From Ardenticatenia bacterium (lineage in GTDB: Bacteria; Chloroflexota; Anaerolineae; Aggregatilineales; Aggregatilineaceae): a DNA stretch of 8,753 nt. Position numbers and translations under genes: made by a program. The notes beneath the pieces are model-generated. The model worked only from the letters and a program-made list of their open reading frames with translations. It had not been told where the DNA came from and ran no database searches. This document shows positions 1 to 6,800 of this stretch, piece by piece; position 1 is the first letter of the stretch; the number at the start of each line of letters is the position of its first letter. The stretch is taken from NCBI GenBank assembly GCA_026984385.1, contig JALSSH010000467.1:1-8753 (forward strand), written 5' to 3'.

Positions 1-6
1 ACGCCA

Positions 7-125
7 TCCCCTCCCAGAAAAGGGAGTGGATAAAGTCAAGGAGATGAGAGATCTTTAACGTGAGCGGGGCAGCCTGGGAAACGACGGCGGTCTACCGCGT
101 CGTCTCCCCTTCTTTATCCACTCCC
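7..125. repeat. Inverted-repeat element, possible structured RNA or small MITE-like element
   Basis: GGGAGTGGATAAAG (22-35) is perfectly complementary to CTTTATCCACTCCC (112-125). The stem extends by AAGG (38-41) with CCTT (108-111) after a 2-nt bulge, giving 18 bp. Inside, 77-90 and 95-107 form a second hairpin with a TCTA loop, one mismatch and one bulged G. The left arm can instead fold back on 7-15 (CTCCC at 11-15 with GGGAG at 22-26). The right arm overlaps a C-run (122-128) that pairs with 149-155. There is no reading frame and no obvious T-tract or target-site duplication. It could be a small non-coding RNA, a MITE-like element, or the end of an upstream transcript. The inverted repeat is seen directly; the role is unknown. 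Confidence 0.5.
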
Positions 126-137
126 CCCGTGCGAACT

Positions 138-167
138 CTGTCAATCAAGGGGGGATTGTGGTACACT
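138..167 (+). promoter_or_regulatory. Promoter for the DedA-family gene
   Basis: An extended -10 element TGGTACACT lies at 159-167 (hexamer TACACT at 162-167). A -35-like CTGTCA at 138-143 matches TTGACA at four of six positions, with an 18-nt spacer. Transcription would begin near 174 and leave a leader of about 95 nt before the ATG at 270. This is assigned by pattern only. Confidence 0.5.
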
Positions 168-221
168 TTTTCCCGTTCGCCAGCGAAACCCAGTGCGAAC
201 GCCTGAACACAGCAAAGTAGG

Positions 222-263
222 AAAGGAGGCTGGGCGCATCGCACCCTCCACGAGCCGCGCCCG
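222..263 (+). promoter_or_regulatory. Distant Shine-Dalgarno with stem that may bring it to the start codon
   Basis: AAAGGAGG at 222-229 is a near-ideal ribosome binding site but lies 40 nt before the ATG at 270, and no start codon is properly spaced after it. GGGCGC (232-237) pairs perfectly with GCGCCC (257-262), with an added U-G pair at 231/263. Folding this stem would leave about 8 unpaired nt between the Shine-Dalgarno and the ATG. The loop carries CCTCC (245-249), which could instead pair with GGAGG (225-229) and hide the site. The two folds can be drawn directly from sequence; regulation is inferred. Confidence 0.4.
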
Positions 264-269
264 TCATCT

Positions 270-938
270 ATGGAGCAACTCCTTCATCTCAACCTCGAAC
301 AGATGATCGCCACAGTCGGTTACATCGGCATCTTCGGCATGATCTTCGCCGAGTCCGGCTTGTTTATCGGCTTTTTCCTCCCGGGGGATAGCCTGCTTTT
401 CACCGCAGGGGCTATCGCGGGCAACCAGGCGCTGCAAGAAACGCTCGGCGTACACCTAAGCTATCCCGTGCTGGCTATTGGGTGTTTCATCGCCGCCGTG
501 GCCGGTGACAGCGTCGGCTATTGGTTCGGTCATCGTGTGGGGCGCGGGCTTTTCAAGCGCGAAGACTCACTGCTTTTCAAGAAGAAATATCTCTACGAAG
601 CCGAGGAGCTTTACGACAAACACGGCGGCAAAATTATCGTCATCGCGCGCTTCATGCCCATTGTGCGCACCTTTGCGCCGATTGTGGCCGGTGTGGGCAA
701 GATGCACTACAACACATTCCTGGCCTATAACGTGGTGGGGGGCTTGTTGTGGGCAACCGGTGTGACAACGGCGGGTTATTTACTGGGTGAAGCCGCCGAA
801 GGCTATCTCATGCCGCTGATTCTGCTTATCATTGTGGTTTCGGTGTTGCCCCCGGGAATCCATGTGCTGCGCGATGTGCTGGCTTCTCGCAAAGCCAAGC
901 GCGCGGCAGCCGCCAACCCCGATCCAGAAATCGGCTAG
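270..938 (+). CDS. DedA family (SNARE-associated/VTT) inner-membrane protein
   Basis: A 222-residue polytopic membrane protein of normal DedA length. Family landmarks are visible: a membrane-embedded acidic residue (Glu28) followed by FFLPGDSLLF (35-44), then ARFMPIVRT with Arg127 and Arg133, AGVGKM (140-145), and F-x3-N-x2-G-x3-W ending at Trp161. Hydrophobic segments lie near 14-36, 41-52, 64-86, 135-142, 150-175 and 180-200, followed by a basic, alanine-rich tail likely in the cytoplasm. DedA proteins are linked to membrane homeostasis, and some members translocate undecaprenyl phosphate back across the membrane for reuse in envelope synthesis; whether this one does is inference. ATG 270 is chosen because no in-frame start exists between it and the Shine-Dalgarno at 222-229, and the protein begins as family members do. 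It is transcribed alone and converges on the glycosyltransferase gene. Confidence 0.9.
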   Translation: MEQLLHLNLEQMIATVGYIGIFGMIFAESGLFIGFFLPGDSLLFTAGAIAGNQALQETLGVHLSYPVLAIGCFIAAVAGDSVGYWFGHRVGRGLFKREDSLLFKKKYLYEAEELYDKHGGKIIVIARFMPIVRTFAPIVAGVGKMHYNTFLAYNVVGGLLWATGVTTAGYLLGEAAEGYLMPLILLIIVVSVLPPGIHVLRDVLASRKAKRAAAANPDPEIG

Positions 939-966
939 ACGCGCCGTATTCCCTCAAACGCATTGA

Positions 967-997
967 AACGCGGCCTGCACGCCGTGCAGGCCGCGTT
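967..997. terminator. Two-way hairpin terminator between convergent genes
   Basis: AACGCGGCCTGCAC (967-980) and GTGCAGGCCGCGTT (984-997) form a perfect 14-bp stem with a 3-nt loop. It lies 28 bp after the DedA stop and ends 4 bp from the glycosyltransferase stop. There is no clean T-run on either side (GGTGTTATTT follows on the + strand), so it is not a textbook intrinsic terminator. Its position between converging genes still makes termination or transcript protection the likely role. Confidence 0.75.
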
Positions 998-1001
998 GGT
1001 G

Positions 1002-2117
1002 TTATTTGCGCTCACCGCTCAGCATCTCCCGATAAACGGCTACCGTTTGGGCGGCGATCTGCGCCTGGGTGAAGCGCTCCAGCACGTGCCGCCGTCCCCT
1101 AGCGCCCAGCTCCCGACGCAGCGCAGGCCGTGCGAGCAACGTTTGTAGCCGCTCGGCCAGTGCAGGCACGTTCCCTTCGGGGAAGATCAGCCCCGCCTCT
1201 CCGATCACGTCCGGAATGGCGCCGCTGTCCGAGCCAATCACCGCCACGCCGCAAGCCATCGCCTCCACGATCACACGCCCAAATTGTTCCTTCCAGTTCG
1301 GACGTGTGCGAGAAGGCACGGCCAGCACATCAATTTGGCGGTAAAAGTCCGGCATTTGGGTTGAGGGCAAAGCGGTAAACCGTACTCGTTCCGCTACGCC
1401 GAGTTGCGCAGCGAGCGCCTGCAGCGCGAGCTTGTGCGGCCCTTCGCCTACAATAGCCAGTTGCCAGGGCTGGCGCACCTGCGCTAACGCGCGCAGCAGG
1501 TCCGCGCCGCCTTTTTCCTCCACCAGCCGTCCCACAAAGCCGACCGTCGGCACGTCGGGCACGCGCGGCACTTTCGGCGGGGCGAAGATTTGCGGGTCTA
1601 CGCCGAATTGCGGCACAACAGCCAGCGGGCCGCGATAGCCTTTGGCGCGCCACACGTCCGCCGCGCTTTGCGTACCGACCAGCGCATAGTCCACGTGGCG
1701 CAAAACCCACGTCTCGCCCCAGCGGAAAGGCGGCGGATAGCGGCGGGCGATATTCTGCCAGGAAAAAAAGAGCGTCCGTGCCCCAAACTTGCGCGCGTGC
1801 CAAAGCGCGTGCCAGGTCGCTAGGTTGTACGGCTCTTCGTCAATGTGCACGATCTGCGGACGAAAGGCGCGCAGCTCCGCCCCCAGGCGCGAAAAGTAGT
1901 GCAGGTGAAAGTTGCCGTTGAAGCGAACGGGTGTCACGCGCAGATCGTAGCCCTGCACATGGACGCGCTCCAGGGGGAGTTTGCCGCGCGCGGCGTCTTG
2001 CCAGTGGGGTGGCACAAGCACGCGCAGCGCTTCTACGTCCGCGTGGCGGGCGATCTCCTCCAATTTGCGCTGATACGTGCCCACAACGCACGCTTTGCAC
2101 AACATCAATACACGCAT
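1002..2117 (-). CDS. Glycosyltransferase family 4 (GT-B fold)
   Basis: A 371-residue cytosolic or membrane-peripheral glycosyltransferase of usual GT4 length. The N-terminal Rossmann half (1-185) binds the acceptor and contains VHIDEEPYNLA (90-100), typical of this group. The C-terminal donor-binding half starts at VGFVGRLVEEKG (192-203, with Arg197 and Lys202), continues with LAIVGEGP (220-227), and carries the EX7E motif, Glu277 to Glu285, in EQFGRVIVEAMACG. The SDSGAIPDVIG stretch (296-306) is also classic GT4. These enzymes move a sugar from a nucleotide-sugar donor, retaining the anomeric configuration, onto lipid or glycan acceptors; donor and acceptor cannot be told here. ATG at 2117 is preceded by GGAAGGA (2124-2130) with 6-nt spacing. 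No other polysaccharide-cluster genes are adjacent, so this looks like a lone envelope glycosylation gene, divergent from the ParA operon. Confidence 0.92.
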   Translation of the reverse strand: MRVLMLCKACVVGTYQRKLEEIARHADVEALRVLVPPHWQDAARGKLPLERVHVQGYDLRVTPVRFNGNFHLHYFSRLGAELRAFRPQIVHIDEEPYNLATWHALWHARKFGARTLFFSWQNIARRYPPPFRWGETWVLRHVDYALVGTQSAADVWRAKGYRGPLAVVPQFGVDPQIFAPPKVPRVPDVPTVGFVGRLVEEKGGADLLRALAQVRQPWQLAIVGEGPHKLALQALAAQLGVAERVRFTALPSTQMPDFYRQIDVLAVPSRTRPNWKEQFGRVIVEAMACGVAVIGSDSGAIPDVIGEAGLIFPEGNVPALAERLQTLLARPALRRELGARGRRHVLERFTQAQIAAQTVAVYREMLSGERK

Positions 2118-2141
2118 GAACGGTCCTTCCGCTTGGTGAGT

Positions 2142-2193
2142 GGGGAACGCTCATCGGCGGGCGTTCCCCGATCGCCCGCGTTCCCCTGTTTTT
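2142..2193. repeat. Three copies of GGGGAACGC forming alternative hairpins
   Basis: GGGGAACGC lies at 2142-2150 on the + strand; its complement GCGTTCCCC is present twice, at 2161-2169 and 2178-2186 (period 17). The first copy can pair with either of the other two. CGGGCG (2158-2163) with CGCCCG (2173-2178) forms an inner stem that almost fully fits the longer fold. On the + strand the outer stem is followed by TGTTTTT (2187-2193), like an intrinsic terminator. On the - strand the repeats lie in the leader of the glycosyltransferase gene. Possible roles are an operator, an RNA switch, or a terminator for antisense transcription. Confidence 0.5.
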
Positions 2194-2218
2194 GCCGCGC
2201 GTAGCACAGCGGGGTTAA

Positions 2219-2255
2219 GGGGCTGTCCTTTTTGCGGAGCGTGAGACAGCGCCCC
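2219..2255. repeat. Inverted repeat in divergent gap
   Basis: GCTGTC (2222-2227) pairs with GACAGC (2245-2250), and GGG (2219-2221) pairs with CCC (2252-2254) after one bulged G, giving a 9-bp stem with a 17-nt loop. If the glycosyltransferase transcript starts near 2268 on the - strand, this hairpin would lie at the start of its leader. No binding protein can be named. Confidence 0.35.
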
Positions 2256-2274
2256 ACAACCAACTCCGCCCCTG

Positions 2275-2280
2275 ATTGTA
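2275..2280 (-). promoter_or_regulatory. Possible -10 box for the glycosyltransferase gene
   Basis: Read on the - strand, this is TACAAT, one base from TATAAT. No convincing -35 is seen 16-18 nt upstream. It would give a leader of about 150 nt containing the hairpins at 2219-2255 and 2142-2186. It lies back to back with the TATAAT at 2303-2308 on the other strand, so the two promoters would share their upstream regions. Confidence 0.3.
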
Positions 2281-2302
2281 GTGCGCGGGGGCGGTTTTTG
2301 CC

Positions 2303-2308
2303 TATAAT
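2303..2308 (+). promoter_or_regulatory. -10 box of the ParA-cyclase operon
   Basis: A perfect TATAAT sits 36 bp before the ATG at 2345, predicting a start near 2315 and a leader of about 30 nt. The -35 region (around 2279-2286) is a poor match, so an activator or an alternative recognition mode may be involved. A TG dinucleotide at 2299-2300 is one base off the extended -10 position. Confidence 0.5.
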
Positions 2309-2344
2309 TCAGAGCAGTTGTTGGCGAGCGGAAGAGGTGTGCGG

Positions 2345-3130
2345 ATGAGTCACATTGTGGCGATTCACTCGTTTCGTGGCGGCACGGGGAAATCTAACTT
2401 GACGGCAAATATTGCCACGCAAGCGGCGATGCGCGGGCATCGCGTGGCAATTGTGGACACGGACATCAGCTCCCCCGGGATACACGCGATCTTTGGCTTT
2501 GACAGCGCACGCGCCGCTAAAACGCTCAATGACTATTTGTGGGGCAGCGCTACGATCGAGGAGGTCGCTTACCCCTTGCGCCAACTGGCACAATCCGACC
2601 CCGAACGCGCTTTTTTGGCCGAGTTGGAGATATGGCTGATCCCCAGCAGCATCCGCACCGGCGCGATCACGCGCATTTTGCGCGAAGGGTACGATGTGCA
2701 GTTGCTCAACGAGGGCTTTTATACGCTGCTGACCGATTTGGAACTGGACTACCTTTTCATAGATACCCATCCTGGGCTAAGCGACGAAACGCTGCTTTCG
2801 ATTGCGCTTTCCAATATGTTGTTGATCGTGCTGCGTCCCGATCAGCAGGACTTCCAGGGCACGGCGGTGACGGTGGACGTGGCCCAGCGGTTGGACGTAC
2901 CACATCTGCGGTTGGTGGCGAACAAAGTCTCAGAGCGCTACGACATGCCAAAGATGCGCGCCGAACTGGCCGAAACGTTCGGCGTGCCGGTGGTGGGCAT
3001 GTTGCCGCTTGCGGAGGACGTGGCTTTCAACGGCAGCCGCAACGTCTTTTCTGCGCTGTATCCCAAGCATCCCTGGACCCGCGCGCTTCAAGAAGTGGTG
3101 CAAGACGTGCTGGCGCTTCACGAAGCATAA
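2345..3130 (+). CDS. ParA/MinD-like P-loop ATPase with Arg in place of the signature Lys
   Basis: A 261-residue ATPase of the MinD/ParA (SIMIBI) class. The deviant Walker A is HSFRGGTGKSNLTAN (8-22), with phosphate-binding Lys16. The residue usually lysine in KGGxGK[ST] is Arg11. Switch I lies in VAIVDTDISSPG (34-45, Asp38 and Asp40), Walker B/switch II in DYLFIDTHPG (135-144, Asp140), and the base-recognition stretch LVANKV is at 190-195. No clear C-terminal membrane-binding helix is seen, arguing against a true MinD. Such ATPases dimerise on ATP and position or switch partner complexes on DNA, membrane or protein scaffolds; the cargo here is unknown. ATG 2345 is chosen over TTG 2318 because GAAGAGGTG (2331-2339) is well placed before it and the protein then starts directly at the first beta strand. 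It is first of four co-directional genes. Confidence 0.88.
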   Translation: MSHIVAIHSFRGGTGKSNLTANIATQAAMRGHRVAIVDTDISSPGIHAIFGFDSARAAKTLNDYLWGSATIEEVAYPLRQLAQSDPERAFLAELEIWLIPSSIRTGAITRILREGYDVQLLNEGFYTLLTDLELDYLFIDTHPGLSDETLLSIALSNMLLIVLRPDQQDFQGTAVTVDVAQRLDVPHLRLVANKVSERYDMPKMRAELAETFGVPVVGMLPLAEDVAFNGSRNVFSALYPKHPWTRALQEVVQDVLALHEA

Positions 3131-3136
3131 CGGGGG

Positions 3137-3142
3137 TATACT
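3137..3142 (+). promoter_or_regulatory. Possible internal -10 box before the zinc-protein gene
   Basis: TATACT occurs just after the ParA stop codon, in the 72-nt gap that is the longest in the operon. No good -35 is visible. It could provide separate expression of the three downstream genes. Confidence 0.25.
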
Positions 3143-3202
3143 GAAGATGCCGCGCGGTTTGGATGCCGCACGGCTCATGCACACGACAAAGGAACACGGG
3201 CT

Positions 3203-3421
3203 ATGGCTGCTAAATGCTGGGTTTGCGGGGAAGATGCGGAGGCTTCTTGCCGATTTTGCGGGCGCTTTGTGTGCAAGGATCACGCTTCTAAGATGCCGCT
3301 CTTCCTCACCGTCTACGTGGGGGCGAACCAAACTCCGAAGGCCATTGTCGTCGCCGACGCGATTTGGTGCGGCATCTGTCGCCCCCATCCCGAACCCATC
3401 GCTATGCCCGAAATCTATTGA
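3203..3421 (+). CDS. Small zinc-binding protein, B-box/AN1-like cysteine pattern
   Basis: A 72-residue protein that I do not recognise as a named family. Its metal-ligand pattern is clear: CWVC (Cys5, Cys8), CRFC (Cys16, Cys19), CKDH (Cys24, His27), and CGIC (Cys56, Cys59), with His62 as a further possible ligand. The spacing CX2C-X7-CX2C-X4-CX2H resembles B-box or AN1 zinc fingers, which mediate protein contacts, and the eight ligands could hold two zinc ions. A hydrophobic stretch (32-55) separates the last cysteine pair. The ATG at 3203 follows AAAGGA (3188-3193) with 9-nt spacing. It sits 72 nt after the ParA gene and 17 nt before the winged-helix gene, so it is probably an adaptor within this operon. 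The role is inferred from context only. Confidence 0.75.
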   Translation: MAAKCWVCGEDAEASCRFCGRFVCKDHASKMPLFLTVYVGANQTPKAIVVADAIWCGICRPHPEPIAMPEIY

Positions 3422-3438
3422 GCGCTAGGAAGGGCGTC

Positions 3439-3801
3439 ATGCCGAACATTTACGAGCACTTGCAATCCCAGTTGGGGGGCGAGAACCACTCGTCCGAAAG
3501 CGGCTTGACCCCGTTTGAGTTGGCCGAGCTGCCCGACGTGCAGCGCCAAGTCATGCTCTTTGTGTTGCGGCAAGCCCACCGCAGCGGTGGTAGCGTGGAA
3601 CGCTCCGCGCTTGACCAAGCGTTCACCGACCGACAAGGGTTGGCCGACGCCCTAGACGTATTGGTGCGGCGCGGCTGGCTGATCGCGCGCGGTGAGCCGC
3701 CGAACGTCCACTATAGCGTCAATTTCCGCCGCAAACGCGCCAGTCGGCTCAACGTGGACTTGTGGACGGCGTTGTCCGAGCGGCTGGCGGACGACTCTTG
3801 A
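3439..3801 (+). CDS. Predicted winged-helix protein of the cyclase operon
   Basis: A 120-residue protein. After a polar, probably flexible N-terminus (1-22), residues 23-98 look like a winged helix: helix LPDVQRQVMLFVLRQA (31-46), helix VERSALDQAF (53-62), recognition-like helix DRQGLADALDVLVRRGWL (64-81), and a strand pair ending in VHYSVNFRRKR (90-100). A basic patch RRKRASR (97-103) and a C-terminal helix (106-117) follow. It could bind DNA as an operon regulator or act as a protein-protein module for the cyclase. I do not know a named family. ATG 3439 is chosen over an upstream in-frame ATG at 3364 because AGGAAGGG (3427-3434) precedes it properly and the longer version would overlap the zinc-protein gene. 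The next gene begins 37 nt downstream. Confidence 0.75.
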   Translation: MPNIYEHLQSQLGGENHSSESGLTPFELAELPDVQRQVMLFVLRQAHRSGGSVERSALDQAFTDRQGLADALDVLVRRGWLIARGEPPNVHYSVNFRRKRASRLNVDLWTALSERLADDS

Positions 3802-3838
3802 ACGCCGCCAACTTAGCACACCTCGCAGATCACACGCT

Positions 3839-6800
3839 ATGACCCCTGACCCGGCTTTGCTCGCCCGTCTGGAGCGTTATATCCCGCGTGACTTGCTCGC
3901 GCAGTTCCCCGATCCCAAAGCGTTGACTGCTGCCATTCGCCGCCTCAATCGGTTGCACCAAGCGTTGGCCTCGTTTTTGCCGCAATACATCGCGGAAAAC
4001 GAGGCGCTCTATACCCAAGAGTATGCCGATTTGCGCTCGGGAACGTTCCTCTTTGCGGACGTTTCCGGCTTCACCGCGCTTTCGGAAAAATTGCAACGCG
4101 AAGGCGGGCGCGAAGGTACGGAAATTCTCACGCGCGTGATCAATGATTTTTTCGCGCGGATGCTGGAGATTCTCGCTAAGTCCAACGGGCAGTTGCTCAA
4201 GTTCGCGGGCGACGCGCTGGAGGCGTTTTTCCCTACTCCGCGTCGCGGGGACGAAGCGCCGCTTGCCATCCGCACGGGGCTTCGGATGCAACGCGAGATG
4301 GTCGCCAACTTCCAGCCGATCCAACATGCGGAGCTAGAGCGGCTCTTCGGCCAACACGACTTGGCGTTGACTATGTCCATCGGCATCTGCCAAGGGCGGC
4401 TCTTTGAGGCGGTGGTCGGCAACGAAATTCAGCGCGACTACATCATTCAGGGCGATCTGCCCGGGCGAGCCATGGCCGCCGAAGAAGCAGGCGCGCGAGA
4501 CGACGTGATCATCGCCGCCGAGTTGCGGGCAGCCCACGCCGATCAATTCGAGTGTGTGCCGGTCGGCGAAGGCTTTTTCCGCGTGGTGGATAGCTTCGGT
4601 GACCAGCTCAGCGACTACGAGTTTGTCGTGCCGCGCCGTCGTCGTCCGCAAACCGTCGCGCTCTTTAATTTGGATGAGGCGTCTTTGTTGGAGGACTTGG
4701 CGCGGCTTTTGGAGCGTGTGGAGGGGGTAGCGCGTTTCGTAGCGCACGAGATCGTAGATCGCTTGGTTGAGGGCGACGGACACATCGAGCCGGAAAACCG
4801 CCCCGCCACCGTCATCTTTGCGCACTTCAGCGGCTTTGCGGACTTGTTGGCGGACTGGGGAGAAGAACAATTACCGCTGGTGGCGTCCTTGTTGGGGCGC
4901 TACTACAACTTGATGCGGCGCGCTGTTGCGGCGAACGGCGGCTCGCTGACGCGCACCGATCCCTACCTGCGCGGCGTCAAAATGTTGATCACGTTCGGCG
5001 CGCCGGTCGCCCACCCCGACGACCCGGAGCGCGCGGTGATGACCGCGTTGGAGATGAACCGCCAGCTCGCCAACTTCAACGCGCGGCTGCAAGACGAGCT
5101 GCCGGAAGCGTTACGCCGTGAGGTGTACGTCACTCAGCGCATCGGCATCACGCACGGCCTGGTTTACGCGGGCGAGGTGGGGTGGAAATCGCGCCGTGAG
5201 TATACCGTCATGGGCGACGATGTGAACTTGGCCGCCCGCTTGATGAGCAAGGGGCAGGCGGGCCAAATCCTGATCAGCGAACGGGTGCAGGAGCGCGTCC
5301 ACCCCCATTTTGAAACGGAAGCGCTGTCCCCAATGCGTATGAAAGGCAAAAGTGCCCTTGTGCAAGCGTATTGGGTGCGCGCAAGCACAGAAGCGGCTTT
5401 GGCGCTTTCGCCTACCTCCCAAACGCCTTTTGTGGGGCGTGACTTGCAGATGCTCTCGCTGACCTACGCGCTGCAACAAGCCAAACGCCCGCGCCGTCGG
5501 CAAGCCTTCGCGCTGATCGGGGAGGCGGGCCTCGGCAAAACGCGCATGGCAAAGCAAGTCGCCGGAGAAGCGGACAAGGCCGGTTTTCAAGTCGCTTGGG
5601 CCGCCTGCCAGTTTCACCACGCCGAAGAGCGGAGCGTTTGGGCTACGCTGCTCTTCCAACTCTTGGGACTGGCCCAGGCCAAAAGTGAACATGCCCAACG
5701 CAAATTGCTCGGCGCACGCTTGCGCGAACTGGGGGCAGCAGAACTGGAGACGGTGCTTAGCGTGATGCTTTTCGGCAGCTACCGCGAAACGCAAGAGCTG
5801 CTTTCCGAAGCACACGAACCCACCCCGCCCACGCCCAGCGCCTCGTCCAATCTCTTCGATCTTGCGCTGGGGGAAGAGACCGCGCAAACGTCCGGCATTT
5901 GGGGCATTGCACGAGACCAGATTCAAGCGGCGTTGGCCGCTGCGCAACCCCAACGGGAACAAGCGCCCTCTCTTTGGCAAACGGTGGAGCAGCGCGTCAG
6001 CCAGGCCGATAGCGTGGTGCAGTTCTTGCAAGCGTACACTGAGCGCACCCCGACAATGCTGGTGCTCGACGATCTGGGCCGCGCCGACACGCTCACCCGC
6101 GAAGTGCTGGCGCGTGTGTTGGACAAGTTGCCACGCGCCCATTTGATGGTCTTGGTCACCAATGAGCCGAACGAAACGCTGGACTTGCCCATCCGCCGCA
6201 CGGTGCGCTTGGCCGACCTGGACGCGGACGAAACCACGCGCCTGGCCGCGCACTTTCTGGGGGTGGAAAGCGTCGGCGAACGGCTGCAAACGCTGCTTTG
6301 GGAGCGCACACGAGGCCGCCCGCTTTTTATCGAGTCGCTGCTAGAGCTGTTGCACGACCAGGGGCAGATCGTTTGCGGAGGGGGCCACGCTGAACTCCAC
6401 GCCGAGGCGGACATCACCGCGCTGCCGGACAACGTGCGCACCCTGATTATGAGCCAAGTAGACCGTTTGTCTGCCGAGGGACGCGCCGCGCTGCATGTAG
6501 CCGCCGTGTTGGGGCAACAGTTCCCCGTCCACGCGCTGGCGGCGCTCTGTCCGCCTTGCGACGAACGACAAGTTGGGACACTTTTGGACGAACTGACACA
6601 CCACAAACTGATCGAGCCGTCGGGGGAAAACGTTTACCGCTTTCGACGCGGCTTGACGCACACGACCGTTTATGAGAATTTGAACCGTCTCCAGCGCTTG
6701 AATTTGCACCGCGCCGCCGCCGAATGGTTGCAACAACAGCCGGATGCGGAGCGGTGGATTGTGCGCATCGCGCACCATTGGGTCAAAGGTGGGCTGCCCA

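Noticed and set aside
22..125. Identity of the inverted-repeat element as bacterial SRP RNA (about the right size)
   Set aside because: The conserved SRP apical-loop sequence (GGAAGGAAGCAGC type) is absent, so no named RNA family was assigned.
1845..2204. 119-codon + strand frame opposite the glycosyltransferase N-terminus
   Set aside because: Antisense to conserved GT4 sequence, with no plausible product, and it runs through the repeat region at 2142-2186.
2539..3144. 201-codon + strand frame inside the ParA gene
   Set aside because: It overlaps the ATPase gene in another frame and shows no domain or ribosome binding site.
3147..3428. Possible leader peptide or small gene between the ParA and zinc-protein genes
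   Set aside because: The ATG at 3147 opens a frame that runs through the zinc-protein gene out of frame and has no Shine-Dalgarno.
5111..6289. 392-codon open frame on the - strand opposite the cyclase gene
   Set aside because: It lies wholly antisense to a gene with clear domains; its translation is Arg/Gln/His-rich with no recognisable motif, as expected of a GC-rich shadow frame.
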